From Bacillaceae bacterium IKA-2 (GTDB lineage Bacteria > Bacillota > Bacilli > Bacillales > Anaerobacillaceae), in the NCBI GenBank assembly GCA_031761875.1, contig CP134492.1:1240001-1304000 (forward strand): DNA of 64,000 nt, given 5' to 3'. The notes beneath the pieces were generated by a model that worked only from the letters and a program-made list of their open reading frames with translations, made no database searches and was not told the origin of the DNA. Both the position numbers and the translations under genes were made by a program. Of the stretch, positions 25,891 through 35,187 are shown one piece after another. The first letter of the stretch is position 1. The number at the start of each line of letters is the position of its first letter.

Positions 25891-26525
25891 ATATAGTGCC
25901 TTTGCTTAAATATTGTGGGAATTATAGTTTTGAAGATGTTCAAATTACAGCAAATAGTCGGGCAAATTATTTAGGGTTTATTTTTGCTGAAAGTAAGCGC
26001 TCTGTCACTGTGCACCAAGTTAAGCAATGGCTTGAACAAATTCAAATACCCCAGAAAATTGTTGGGGTATTCGTCAATGCTAGTCTCGAGGAAATCGAAT
26101 CTGTTTCTAGGCAAGTACGACTTGATGTTATTCAATGTCACGGTGAAGAAACGCCAGACTTTATATTGACCTTAAAAGCTGCGATATCGCAGCAAATATG
26201 GAAAGTGGTTCATCATAGCGAAAATGGACTGGAGAAGATGAAGCAGTACGAAGGGTTAGTAGATGGTTATGTGATTGATAGTAAAGTGAGCGGACAACGA
26301 GGCGGCACTGGTCAGACCTTTGATTGGTCTAGTATTCCATCCTATCAAAAAGAAGCTTTTAGACAGCAAGTTCCGATCTTTATTGCCGGCGGGATTAACC
26401 CACAGACCGTTAAAGAGTTACTTTTATATCAACCGGTAGGTATTGATTTATCTAGTGGTATTGAAGAAAATGGCAGAAAATCAATTGAAATTAAAAATCA
26501 ACTTGAAAAGAGGGTTTTTTCATGA
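25887..26525 (+). CDS. trpF: phosphoribosylanthranilate isomerase
   Basis: Amadori rearrangement of phosphoribosylanthranilate to CdRP, between the TrpD and TrpC reactions. 212-residue TIM barrel: [12 protein letters not shown] (catalytic Cys), [52 protein letters not shown] (catalytic Asp), [11 protein letters not shown] and [18 protein letters not shown] 25887 overlaps the trpC stop (ATGA), and the 3' end overlaps trpB in the same way. Confidence 0.96.
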   Translation: MNIVPLLKYCGNYSFEDVQITANSRANYLGFIFAESKRSVTVHQVKQWLEQIQIPQKIVGVFVNASLEEIESVSRQVRLDVIQCHGEETPDFILTLKAAISQQIWKVVHHSENGLEKMKQYEGLVDGYVIDSKVSGQRGGTGQTFDWSSIPSYQKEAFRQQVPIFIAGGINPQTVKELLLYQPVGIDLSSGIEENGRKSIEIKNQLEKRVFS

Positions 26526-27721
26526 ATTATCAATTTCCCGATGAAAACGGACGTTTCGGTCAATTTGGTGGCAAGTTTGTCCCTGAAACCTTAATGTACG
26601 CCTTAGATGAATTAGAAAAAGCGTTTAAAGAAGCGATGAACGAAGAGGCTTTTTTGAATCAATATCTAAATGAGTTAAAAGTGTACTCAGGGCGTCCAAC
26701 AGCGCTAACTTATGCCGAAAACATCAGCAAATATTTTAATGGAGCACAAATATATTTAAAAAGAGAAGATTTGAATCATACAGGAGCTCATAAAATTAAT
26801 AATGCGATTGGCCAAGCACTTCTTGCAAAGCGGATGGGTAAGAAAAAAATTGTTGCTGAAACCGGTGCAGGTCAACATGGTGTGGCAGCAGCCACAGTAG
26901 CAGCAAAATTTGGACTTGAATTGAAAGTTTTTATGGGTGAAAAAGACATTGAGAGACAAGCATTAAACGTCTTTCGGATGAAGCTATTAGGAGCTCAAGT
27001 GATACCGGTTAGTAGCGGTAGTAAAACGCTAAAAGATGCGACAAATGAAGCGATTCGTTATTGGGCTGCCAATGTAACTGACACATCTTATTTAATAGGT
27101 TCTGTTGTCGGACCACATCCTTATCCACGAATGGTTCGTGATTTTCAACGAGTGATTGGAGATGAAGCGAGACAACAATTTGTTGAGTTAGTCGGCAAGC
27201 TTCCAAATGAAATTATTGCTTGTGTCGGCGGTGGAAGCAATGCAATGGGTATGTTTTATCCGTTTATTGAAGACGACGTTACCCTTGTTGGGGTAGAGGC
27301 AGCAGGAAAAGGTGTTAACACTTCGCTTCATGCAGCAACCCTTACAAAAGGAACGAAAGGAGTTATTCACGGTTCACTTACGTATTTATTACAAACAGAT
27401 GATGGTCAGATCATTGAGCCCCACTCTATTTCAGCAGGTTTAGATTATCCTGGTGTTGGTCCTGAACACGCCCATTTAAAAAGTATTGGGAGAGTTGAAT
27501 ATGAGAGTGTAACCGATGAGGAAGCAATCGAAGCTTTACAAATATTGTCTCGCCAAGAAGGAATCATTCCAGCGATTGAAAGTGCTCACGCCCTAGCAGA
27601 GGCATATAAGCGAGCAGCTAATTTGCCTAAAGAAGAGACCATTTTAGTCTGTTTATCAGGCAGAGGCGACAAAGATGTACACACATTAATGGAGACATTA
27701 GGGGGCGAGCTAAATGAGTGA
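26522..27721 (+). CDS. trpB: tryptophan synthase beta chain
   Basis: PLP enzyme that joins indole and serine to make tryptophan, in an alpha2-beta2 complex with TrpA. 399 residues. PLP lysine is Lys91 in [21 protein letters not shown], the phosphate-binding [12 protein letters not shown] and the LKREDL segment are present, and [10 protein letters not shown] near the end closes the PLP site. Overlaps trpF by 4 and trpA by 8 bases, so translation is coupled along the operon. Confidence 0.98.
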   Translation: MNYQFPDENGRFGQFGGKFVPETLMYALDELEKAFKEAMNEEAFLNQYLNELKVYSGRPTALTYAENISKYFNGAQIYLKREDLNHTGAHKINNAIGQALLAKRMGKKKIVAETGAGQHGVAAATVAAKFGLELKVFMGEKDIERQALNVFRMKLLGAQVIPVSSGSKTLKDATNEAIRYWAANVTDTSYLIGSVVGPHPYPRMVRDFQRVIGDEARQQFVELVGKLPNEIIACVGGGSNAMGMFYPFIEDDVTLVGVEAAGKGVNTSLHAATLTKGTKGVIHGSLTYLLQTDDGQIIEPHSISAGLDYPGVGPEHAHLKSIGRVEYESVTDEEAIEALQILSRQEGIIPAIESAHALAEAYKRAANLPKEETILVCLSGRGDKDVHTLMETLGGELNE

Positions 27722-28517
27722 AACCAGACTAGAAAAGGTAACAAATTCCAATAGGCATTTATTTATTCCGTTTATTATGACGGGAGACCCAACCCCTGAC
27801 CTAACTGTAGAGTTAGCATTATTGATGGAGACTAGCGGTGCTGATATTCTCGAATTAGGTGTACCTTATTCTGATCCATTAGCTGATGGCCCAGTTATTC
27901 AAGCCGCGGCGATAAGAGCTTTAGAACAAGGAATGAATCTAGAAAAAGCGCTGAAGCTCGTTTCAAGGATGCGCGAAAAAGGATTATCGATCCCTGTTAT
28001 TATTTTTACGTATTATAATCCTGTTTTACAATTAGGAGAGGAAAAGCTACTGAAGTTAATGCATGAAAATCAGATTGACGGTGTTTTAATTCCAGACTTG
28101 CCATTTGAAGAAAGTCGAAGCCTAGCGAAACGTTGTGATGAAGAAAAGCTTCCGCTTATTTCTCTAGTTGCACCAACATTAAAACAGCGAATCAAAAAAA
28201 TTGCAGAAAGTGCAAAGGGATTTTTATATTGTGTCTCCTCTTTAGGCGTGACAGGGGTTAGGAAAGAAATCGATCCCCAAATAAATGGATTTTTAGAGGA
28301 AGTTAAAAAACATAGTAAGATTCCTGTCGCTGTTGGATTTGGAATATCTAATCCTGAGCAAGTAGAGAATTTGAGGCCCCATTGTGATGGAGTTATCGTT
28401 GGCAGTGCTCTTGTAAAAATGATAGAATCAAAAAAGACTGAAATGTTAAATAAAGACACTAAGGAAAAAGCCTTTATAGAAATAAAAACATTTGTCTATT
28501 CGCTTATTTCGTCGTAA
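27714..28517 (+). CDS. trpA: tryptophan synthase alpha chain
   Basis: Cleaves indole-3-glycerol phosphate to indole, which is channelled to TrpB. 267 residues. [33 protein letters not shown] with the catalytic Glu and Asp, [38 protein letters not shown] and [13 protein letters not shown] are all present. It ends the trp block; a family A repeat begins about 10 bases after the stop. Confidence 0.97.
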   Translation: MSETRLEKVTNSNRHLFIPFIMTGDPTPDLTVELALLMETSGADILELGVPYSDPLADGPVIQAAAIRALEQGMNLEKALKLVSRMREKGLSIPVIIFTYYNPVLQLGEEKLLKLMHENQIDGVLIPDLPFEESRSLAKRCDEEKLPLISLVAPTLKQRIKKIAESAKGFLYCVSSLGVTGVRKEIDPQINGFLEEVKKHSKIPVAVGFGISNPEQVENLRPHCDGVIVGSALVKMIESKKTEMLNKDTKEKAFIEIKTFVYSLISS

Positions 28518-28526
28518 TATAGATAA

Positions 28527-28624
28527 AAAGTGGAAAGTTGGAAAGGGAAAGCGAAAGTTAAAATAATATATCATAGAGCTTTTAACCTTCTTAAACACTA
28601 ACTCCTAACCAATTAACCAACTTT
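28527..28624. repeat. intergenic hairpin repeat family A, copy 3
   Basis: AGTGGAAAGTTGGAAAGGGA at the left and AACCAATTAACCAACTTT at the right, with AGAGCTTTTAACCTTC in the middle. It lies between trpA and hisC inside the supra-operon, so it must be transcribed. Confidence 0.65.
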
Positions 28625-28678
28625 TTCAAAGCGTCAGTGTTTGGTGAGACAAATAACTTTAGTGAATTGGGGTGTTAA

Positions 28679-29773
28679 ATGATGAAAGTGAAACAACAAC
28701 TTATTGGCTTATCGCCATATAAACCTGGAAAGCCAATTGAAGAAGTGAAAAAGGAATTTAATTTGACAGAAGTGACAAAGCTTGCTTCTAATGAAAATCC
28801 ATTTGGCTGTTCTTCTGCTGCCAAAGAAGCTATTGTTCAATCCCTTGAAAGTTTAGCGCTTTATCCAGATGGGTATGCGGCAATTATTCGCGAGGATGTG
28901 GCCAACCACTTACAAGTAGGTGAAGAACAACTTATTTTTGGAAACGGCTCAGATGAGGTAATTCAAATATTATGTAGGGCAATATTAACGAAAGGAACAA
29001 ATACAGTTTGTGCGTCACCGTCTTTTCCCCAATATAAGCATAATGCAGTCGTTGAAGGAGCAGAAGTTCGCGAAGTTGAGTCAGTTAATGGGGTTCATGA
29101 TTTAGATGGTATGCTGAAGCAAATTGATGAAAATACTAGGATCGTTTGGGTATGTAATCCAAATAATCCTTCCGGTACGTATGTTAGTGAAGATGAATTT
29201 ATGCGATTTTTAGCGAAAGTTCCTGCTGATGTCCTTGTCGTAAGTGATGAAGCATATTTTGAATATGTGATAGCCGATGATTACCCGAAAACGTTACCGT
29301 TGCTTAATAAATATCCTAACCTAATGATTTTACGAACATTTTCCAAAGCATATGGCTTAGCGGCGCTAAGAATTGGCTATGGTATCGGACAAGTTGATTT
29401 TATTCAAAAAATCGAACCAGCAAGAGAGCCTTTTAACACATCGATGCTTGCTCAAGTTGCAGCTGTAGCAGCTTTAAATGATCAAGGTTTTATTGAGGAA
29501 TGTAAACAAAAAAATCGTCAAGGACTTGAACAATTTTATCAATTTTGTGATCAGCAAAATTTACAATACTATCCTTCGCAGGCGAACTTTATTTTAATCG
29601 ATATTCAAAAGCCTGGGAATGAAATTTTTAATTACTTATTAAAACGTGGTTTTATTGTTCGTTCAGGCGAAGCATTAGGCTTTCCAACTTGTATTAGAAT
29701 TACGATTGGTAGTTCGAAACAAAATGAAGCAATTATATCCCACCTTACGAAATACCTTAAAGAGGAAGTTTAA
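28679..29773 (+). CDS. hisC: histidinol-phosphate / aromatic aminotransferase
   Basis: Class I/II PLP aminotransferase acting in histidine synthesis and, in Bacillus, also in phenylalanine and tyrosine synthesis, which explains its place in the aromatic operon. 364 residues: [60 protein letters not shown] and the PLP lysine Lys223 in [20 protein letters not shown] 28679 or 28682. The 160-base gap from trpA contains a family A repeat. Confidence 0.95.
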   Translation: MMKVKQQLIGLSPYKPGKPIEEVKKEFNLTEVTKLASNENPFGCSSAAKEAIVQSLESLALYPDGYAAIIREDVANHLQVGEEQLIFGNGSDEVIQILCRAILTKGTNTVCASPSFPQYKHNAVVEGAEVREVESVNGVHDLDGMLKQIDENTRIVWVCNPNNPSGTYVSEDEFMRFLAKVPADVLVVSDEAYFEYVIADDYPKTLPLLNKYPNLMILRTFSKAYGLAALRIGYGIGQVDFIQKIEPAREPFNTSMLAQVAAVAALNDQGFIEECKQKNRQGLEQFYQFCDQQNLQYYPSQANFILIDIQKPGNEIFNYLLKRGFIVRSGEALGFPTCIRITIGSSKQNEAIISHLTKYLKEEV

Positions 29774-29871
29774 AAAGTCGGCTAATACAAGCTCGCGAAC
29801 TCATCGTCGGCTCTGATTATCCTCCTTTTTGAACCCGTACTTAAATAGCACTTTGGAGGGAGCATCTAGAA

Positions 29872-30978
29872 TTGAATAAACGGAAAGTAGCAGTCATAGG
29901 ATTAGGGTTAATTGGTGGATCGATCGCTTTAGCGATAAAGAAAGAACATTCAAACTGTCTTGTGTTTGGATATGATATCAAAGAAGATCAAGCAAAGATG
30001 GCAAAATCATTAGGCGTTATTGATGAAATTGTTGATAATATTGAAGCTGCAGTTGCCGATGCGGACTTAATCATCCTAGCAACACCTGTTACGAAAACAG
30101 AAGAGCTACTCCTAGAGTTAGTAAACTATGAATTAAAGCCAGCGGCAATTATTACAGATGTAGGTAGTACAAAACAAAATATTGTTGCAAAATCACTTGG
30201 ATTAGCGACGAAAAATGTAACTTTTATTGGTGGACATCCAATGGCAGGTTCCCATAAAACAGGAGTAGCAGCAGCCAAGGCCCACCTTTTTGAAAATGCT
30301 TTTTACATAATAACACCTTCAAGTGAAACGAATATGAATAAGGTTATACACTTGCAAAATTGGTTAAAAGGAACAAAAGCGAAGTTTATTGAAATGACGC
30401 CTCAGCAACATGATCAATTAGTTGGAATTATTAGTCATTTTCCGCATCTTATTGCTGCAAGTCTTGTTCATCAAGTAGCGAATATTCAAAAAGATGAACC
30501 GCTGTTGGCTGAATTAGCAGCGGGTGGTTTTCGTGACATTACTCGAATTGCGTCGGCTAGTCCAATCATGTGGCGTGATATCCTTATACAAAATAAAGAA
30601 ATATTGCTTTCGCTCTTAAGCAGGTGGGAAAAAGAAATGGAACACGTAAAGGGTCTGATTGAGCGAGCCGATGATAAAAATATTTTTGAATACTTTCAAA
30701 CGGCAAAGACTTTTCGTGATCAATTACCAACCAAGCAAAAAGGTGCGATACCGTCTTTTTATGATTTATTTGTTGATGTTCCTGACCACCCAGGGGTCAT
30801 TTCCGATGTAACAGCAATACTAGCTAAAGAACAAATAAGCATTACAAACATTAGAATTCTAGAAGCTCGTATGGATATAATGGGTGTTTTAAGGTTAAGT
30901 TTCCGCTCCGATCCAGACCGAGACCGAGCCTTAATTTGTTTAACAGACAATCTTTACGAAACATACATCAGCACTTAA
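29872..30978 (+). CDS. tyrA: prephenate dehydrogenase with ACT domain
   Basis: Oxidative decarboxylation of prephenate to 4-hydroxyphenylpyruvate for tyrosine. 368 residues: an N-terminal Rossmann domain with VIGLGLIGGSIALAIK (residues 8-23), GSTKQNIV, IGGHPMAGSHKTG and HDQLVGIISHFPH, then a helical domain, and from about residue 296 an ACT domain (FVDVPDHPGVISDVTAILA), which usually senses an amino acid. TTG start at 29872 after TTTGGAGGGAG. Followed by a family C repeat that separates it from aroA. Confidence 0.95.
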   Translation: MNKRKVAVIGLGLIGGSIALAIKKEHSNCLVFGYDIKEDQAKMAKSLGVIDEIVDNIEAAVADADLIILATPVTKTEELLLELVNYELKPAAIITDVGSTKQNIVAKSLGLATKNVTFIGGHPMAGSHKTGVAAAKAHLFENAFYIITPSSETNMNKVIHLQNWLKGTKAKFIEMTPQQHDQLVGIISHFPHLIAASLVHQVANIQKDEPLLAELAAGGFRDITRIASASPIMWRDILIQNKEILLSLLSRWEKEMEHVKGLIERADDKNIFEYFQTAKTFRDQLPTKQKGAIPSFYDLFVDVPDHPGVISDVTAILAKEQISITNIRILEARMDIMGVLRLSFRSDPDRDRALICLTDNLYETYIST

Positions 30979-30980
30979 TA

Positions 30981-31145
30981 AGAAAAGCGGAGGCGGCTGT
31001 TCAGATCCGAAAAAACTGGAGGCTGCACCTCAAAAGGCGCATTATGCCTTTTAAGGTGGAGGTGAAGTTTACGAGGATCTAGACGCCCTAGCTAGACAAA
31101 GAAAAGCGGAGGCGGCTGTTCAGATCCGAAAAAACTGGAGGCTGC
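30981..31145. repeat. modular repeat family C, locus 2 (reverse orientation)
   Basis: A 46-base segment beginning AGAAAAGCGGAGGCGGCTGT occurs identically at 30981-31026 and 31100-31145, period 119. The 73 bases between them hold a palindrome (AAAAGGC/GCCTTTT within CACCT/AGGTG) and the family core GCTTTTCTTTGTCTAGC on the minus strand (31091-31107). It sits between tyrA and aroA, inside the aromatic gene cluster. Confidence 0.85.
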
Positions 31146-31179
31146 TTGTTCAGACACTCGAAAGAAAGGTGTGTTTACG

Positions 31180-32463
31180 ATGACGAAAAAGATTGTGACA
31201 CCAGTTCATTGTTTACAAGGGGAAATAAAAGTGCCAGGTGATAAATCCATCTCTCACAGGGCCGTTATGTTCGGGTCGATTGCAAACGGCAATACAACTA
31301 TAGAAGGTTTTTTGCCAGGTGAAGATTGTTTAAGTACAATTGCATGCTTTGAAAAACTTGGTGTAAAAATTGAACAAACTGAAGATAAAGTTGTTATTTA
31401 TGGAAATGGTTGGGATGGACTAAAGGAGCCTGATCAAATTTTAGATGTAGGCAATTCAGGTACGACGACTAGACTGATGTTAGGGATTTTAGCGACAAGG
31501 CCATTTCATTCAGTTGTTATTGGTGATGATTCGATTGCTAAACGACCGATGGCTCGAGTTACAAAGCCATTAAAAGAAACTGGGGCTATGATTGATGGGC
31601 GCTGTGAAGGTAATTACACACCACTGTCAATTCGCGGCGGTCAAACAAAAGGAATTACCTATTCATCACCTGTTGCTAGTGCTCAAGTTAAGTCAGCAAT
31701 TTTGCTAGCCGGTCTACAAAGTGAAGGAGTTACAACTGTTACTGAGCCCCATAAATCAAGAGATCATACGGAAAGAATGTTAAAAGCTTTTGGAGTTCAG
31801 TTACAAGAAGACCAAACAACAGTGTCAGTTCGTGGGGGACAAATATTAACGGGCCAACATATCGTTGTGCCAGGTGACATATCCTCAGCGGCGTTCTTTT
31901 TAGTAGCTGGTGCGATTGTTCCAAATAGTAATATAACGTTAACGAATGTAGGTATTAATGATACAAGAACAGGAATTATTGATGTTCTTAAAAAGATGGG
32001 TGCAAAGTTACAGATAACTAATGAACGTGTCATTAATGAAGAAAAAATGGCTGATCTAATGATCTCCACCTCTGATTTAAGCGGAATTGAAATTAGTGGC
32101 GAAATTATCCCACGCTTAATTGATGAAATTCCTGTCATTGCTGTTTTGGCAACGCAAGCAAATGGGATAACCGTTATTAAGGATGCACAAGAACTTAAAG
32201 TAAAAGAAACGAATCGAATTGATACAGTGGTAAGTCAATTAAAAAAACTTGGAGCAAAGATTGAAGCTACCGAGGATGGAATGATCATTTATGGACCAAC
32301 TAAATTAAAAGGTGCACAAGTTGCCTCATTTGGTGATCACCGCATTGGTATGGCAATGGCCGTTGCAGGATTTGTAGCTGAAGGTGAAACAGCTATCGAA
32401 GCCATCGAAGCAATTGATGTATCATACCCGAACTTTTTTGCGCATTTAGAAAAATTAATCTAA
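31180..32463 (+). CDS. aroA: 3-phosphoshikimate 1-carboxyvinyltransferase (EPSP synthase; aroE in B. subtilis)
   Basis: Sixth shikimate step, shikimate-3-phosphate plus PEP to EPSP. 427 residues, two-domain fold. [16 protein letters not shown] (Lys and Ser contacting substrate), [43 protein letters not shown] and the C-terminal [10 protein letters not shown] and [17 protein letters not shown] 31180 follows AAAGGTG (31165-31171); GTG 31171 overlaps that site. Last gene of the aromatic cluster. The 46-base family C repeat ends only about 35 bases before its start. Confidence 0.97.
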   Translation: MTKKIVTPVHCLQGEIKVPGDKSISHRAVMFGSIANGNTTIEGFLPGEDCLSTIACFEKLGVKIEQTEDKVVIYGNGWDGLKEPDQILDVGNSGTTTRLMLGILATRPFHSVVIGDDSIAKRPMARVTKPLKETGAMIDGRCEGNYTPLSIRGGQTKGITYSSPVASAQVKSAILLAGLQSEGVTTVTEPHKSRDHTERMLKAFGVQLQEDQTTVSVRGGQILTGQHIVVPGDISSAAFFLVAGAIVPNSNITLTNVGINDTRTGIIDVLKKMGAKLQITNERVINEEKMADLMISTSDLSGIEISGEIIPRLIDEIPVIAVLATQANGITVIKDAQELKVKETNRIDTVVSQLKKLGAKIEATEDGMIIYGPTKLKGAQVASFGDHRIGMAMAVAGFVAEGETAIEAIEAIDVSYPNFFAHLEKLI

Positions 32464-32488
32464 ATATATAAAATATTCTGAAAATTAA

Positions 32489-32516
32489 TTGACATTTTTC
32501 TATTTTACTTTATAAT
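32489..32516 (+). promoter_or_regulatory. sigma-A promoter of a short terminated transcript
   Basis: TTGACA (32489-32494), 16 bases, TATAAT (32511-32516): both hexamers perfect. The next thing downstream is a terminator about 145 bases away, before any gene. Confidence 0.7.
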
Positions 32517-32522
32517 AATAAT

Positions 32523-32667
32523 TAATTCCCAATTTAATAAATGGTTTGCTTTTGCAAACGGTTTTAATTTCGTTATGCTCGTACTTATTTTGCCAAGTGT
32601 AACGAACCAATTCTCCACTCCAACCAATTTATGCGCTGTCTTCTTCTGAAGACAGCGCGTTTTTTTT
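32523..32667 (+). ncRNA. candidate small RNA or leader
   Basis: The region between a perfect sigma-A promoter and a perfect 11-bp terminator, about 145 bases, with no gene-sized open frame and an internal hairpin at 32544-32559. It could be an independent small RNA, or a leader of the 32780 gene controlled by termination. No known RNA family is recognised. Confidence 0.3.
32633..32667 (+). terminator. strong intrinsic terminator
   Basis: GCGCTGTCTTC (32633-32643) / GAAGACAGCGC (32648-32658), loop TTCT, then G and eight T. Confidence 0.92.
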
Positions 32668-32779
32668 GTCTAGCTTCAGCTACCAAGGCACTTCCACTTT
32701 TTTTTATTTTGGTGGTATATGTTGCGTTTCTTCCTCATAGCTTGTCTATAAGACAACCTAAATATAAAGGAGGGGACAA

Positions 32780-33715
32780 ATGAAATATATCATTGAAAGT
32801 GCCAGCCTGAACAAAAATGGACTCAACGAAAAAAAATCAATTTTAATTGAAAATTCAAAAGTTATCTACTGTAATACTCATTTTTCTAAATATAGTTATT
32901 TTAAAATTAATATAGAAAAATTTCATATTTTACCTGGTTATGTGATGATTGATTTTGACGTTGTAAAACTAGCGGATTTCCAGCGGTTTAAAGAGCGCAT
33001 GAAACAGTTACAGAGGTTAGGTTGTACAACACTAATTACTGCTTGTGAGGTTCCATTTGAGTCTCAATTTAATTCTAATTTAAGAAAGGCAAAGCAGGCG
33101 ATGATTAATTCCAGTATTGACTATGTTGTTGCTGTAAAGATCCCATTGCGAAAATTAACAGCAACTTTCATAAAAAAATGCTGCAAATCGAAAGTTCCAA
33201 TTGTTTTTCTAGAAATAACTAGAATTGAGGATATTTACTCGGTCCATTGGCAGCAAATTCGTGATGAACTATTTCATTACCAATGTTACATTGTCCCTTT
33301 ATGGAATTTAGATGTCACTACTGGAAATATCCAAACACTTAAAAATGACTGGACCGAACATTTATCCGATAATAAAATTGCAACTCAGTCAACATCGCCA
33401 CTTGAACATACGCCAATTAAGAAACAGTTTCTATTAAATTCTGGGCTATATCCGCAAAAAGGTGCATTAAATGCCGGTTCAGATGCTGATTATTTATTAT
33501 TTTTAAAGGAACGAGGGAAGCTCGGTGATCCAGAATCCTACTTAGATCAAGAACTCCCCGATGTTGTTTGTGCAACTGGTAAAATTCAAAAAGCAGGTCG
33601 AGAAGTTACTTTTGAACCTGGATACGGAAAAGAGTTGCAAATTAAATTGCCGAGAAAATTCGTCCCAATAAGTCAAGCTTTTAAGCCACAGTCCATTACT
33701 GTTGATTATTACTAG
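32780..33715 (+). CDS. degenerate amidohydrolase-like protein of unknown function
   Basis: 311 residues. The outline of an amidohydrolase (dihydroorotase/NagA type) is visible: an N-terminal small beta-domain (SILIENSKVIY), FHILPGYVMIDFDVVKL where real enzymes have a PGxIDxHxH metal motif, LQRLGCTTLITACEVPFE resembling the G-x-T-T strand, and a C-terminal LYPQKGALNAGSDADYLLF, the typical KGxLxxGxDAD end. The metal-binding histidines are missing (DFD replaces HxH), so catalysis by the usual mechanism is unlikely. The TIM-barrel part is also short. ATG after AAAGGAGGGG (32768-32777). A TPR protein (ypiA) follows after a terminator. I do not know its role. Confidence 0.6.
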   Translation: MKYIIESASLNKNGLNEKKSILIENSKVIYCNTHFSKYSYFKINIEKFHILPGYVMIDFDVVKLADFQRFKERMKQLQRLGCTTLITACEVPFESQFNSNLRKAKQAMINSSIDYVVAVKIPLRKLTATFIKKCCKSKVPIVFLEITRIEDIYSVHWQQIRDELFHYQCYIVPLWNLDVTTGNIQTLKNDWTEHLSDNKIATQSTSPLEHTPIKKQFLLNSGLYPQKGALNAGSDADYLLFLKERGKLGDPESYLDQELPDVVCATGKIQKAGREVTFEPGYGKELQIKLPRKFVPISQAFKPQSITVDYY

Positions 33716-33755
33716 TATAAATGTCTATAATTATAGTAATCATAGAGACAGTTAC

Positions 33756-33786
33756 AACCATCATAGTGATGGTTTTTCTTTTTTTG
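33756..33786 (+). terminator. terminator before ypiA
   Basis: AACCATCA (33756-33763) / TGATGGTT (33767-33774), loop TAG, then TTTCTTTTTTT. Confidence 0.8.
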
Positions 33787-33827
33787 TAAGCTATACATAG
33801 AATAGGTATTCAAAGAGGAGGTTGGTT

Positions 33828-35099
33828 ATGAATTTAGACAATTTAGACATGAAAAAATCGATAGCGCTTATAAATGATGGTCAAACGGAAAAAGGAATTG
33901 AACAATTAAAAAAAGTAGCCGAAATAGCTGATCATGAAACGAAATATCAAATTGCTGAAGTATATTATCAGCTTGGTTTAGTAAATTTAGCAAAAGAAAT
34001 TATTGAAGAGCTAATCATCTTTTATCCAGAGGAAAGTGAATTAGCGACATTTATGGCTGAACTTTTAATAGATTTAGATGAAGAGGACGAGGCTATTGAA
34101 ATCCTTTTAGAAATTAAAGAAAGTGATCCTGTGTTTTTACAAGCTCAACTATTGCTAGCTGATTTATACCAATTGCAAGGTTTAGATGAGGTTGCCGAGC
34201 AGAAGCTGTTAAATGCTGAAAATATAGTTCCAAGTGAACCAATTGTTTTATTTGGGTTAGCTGAATTTTATTTATCCAGAGGTGACTATTTAAAAAGCAT
34301 TCCTTATTATAAGCAAGTATTACCTTTCCAAGAAGAGCTTGAAGGAACAAATATTGGTTTACGATTAGCGGAAGCTTTTAGTGGCAGTGGTGCTTTTGAA
34401 GAAGCGATTACGTACTATGAGGGTGGGATCAAAAATAGTGCAACAATTGATGAACACTTTGGCTATGGATATACGGCACTTCAGTTAAGTATGTTTAAGG
34501 TCGCGATCAAACAATTCGAAGAAGTAATTGATATGGACGAAAGTTATTCTAGCCTATACCCTTATTTAGCAGAAGCCTATGAAGCAGAAGGACAAATTCA
34601 TGAAGCTGTGCAAATTATTAAAAAAGGGTTAGAAATAGATGAATACAATGAAGCGCTTTATGTACAAGGAGCAAGAGTCTCGTTAAATAACAGAGATATT
34701 GAATCGGCAGAAAAGTATTTAAGAAATGTATTGGCGATGAACACAGCAAATCTAGAAGCAGCAAGTATATTAGGCAACCTCTTAAAAAAGGAATCACGAT
34801 GGGACGAACTTGAAGAATTAATGGTTTACTTGAAAAGTCACGGTGAGGATGATCCGCAATTTGAATGGTTCTTAGCAACAGCGAAACGGGAAACCGCTGA
34901 AGATAATGAATCCCTAAAGTTATATGAGCAAGTGAGCATCACTCTTTCACACGACAGTGATTTTATGGAGGAATATGGAATTGCATTACTTGAAGATGGT
35001 TATCGAGAAAAAGCAAAGCAAATTTTAACGAATGCGTATCAATTAGATGTAACAAAGTCTCACTTGCAAGAAATCCTTTTTGATTTAGAAGATCAATAG
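33828..35099 (+). CDS. ypiA: YpiA-like tetratricopeptide repeat protein
   Basis: About 423 residues built almost entirely of TPR-type helix pairs (for example EVYYQLGLVNLAKEIIEEL, AEFYLSRGDYLKSIPYYKQ, GYGYTALQLSMFKVAIKQFEE, PYLAEAYEAEGQIHEAVQII), with a strongly acidic composition. TPR arrays bind protein partners; no enzymatic motif is present and no signal peptide or membrane segment, so it is cytosolic. Position after the aromatic genes and before ypiB matches YpiA of B. subtilis, whose function is not established. ATG 33828 follows GAGGAGG (33815-33821). Confidence 0.85.
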   Translation: MNLDNLDMKKSIALINDGQTEKGIEQLKKVAEIADHETKYQIAEVYYQLGLVNLAKEIIEELIIFYPEESELATFMAELLIDLDEEDEAIEILLEIKESDPVFLQAQLLLADLYQLQGLDEVAEQKLLNAENIVPSEPIVLFGLAEFYLSRGDYLKSIPYYKQVLPFQEELEGTNIGLRLAEAFSGSGAFEEAITYYEGGIKNSATIDEHFGYGYTALQLSMFKVAIKQFEEVIDMDESYSSLYPYLAEAYEAEGQIHEAVQIIKKGLEIDEYNEALYVQGARVSLNNRDIESAEKYLRNVLAMNTANLEAASILGNLLKKESRWDELEELMVYLKSHGEDDPQFEWFLATAKRETAEDNESLKLYEQVSITLSHDSDFMEEYGIALLEDGYREKAKQILTNAYQLDVTKSHLQEILFDLEDQ

Positions 35100-35187
35100 A
35101 GTGAAATTCATTAAATCATAAATAGTTTCAAAAAAATCGTTCATACTAAAATTACTGGTTCAGAAAACGAGAGAACGGTGATTTGAA

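Larger units (their letters stand above)
32464..32779. other. non-coding stretch after aroA with promoter, hairpins and terminator
   Basis: Contains a strong sigma-A promoter (32489-32516), a small GTTTGC/GCAAAC hairpin around TTTT (32544-32559), a strong terminator (32633-32667), and a family C fragment at 32667-32705 (GTCTAGCTTCAGCTACCAAGG). Only very short open frames (8-9 codons) exist between promoter and terminator. Confidence 0.6.

Noticed and set aside
22447-28517. Missing trpG as evidence of a damaged operon
   Set aside because: B. subtilis-type trp operons lack trpG; the glutaminase is shared with folate synthesis, so absence is normal.
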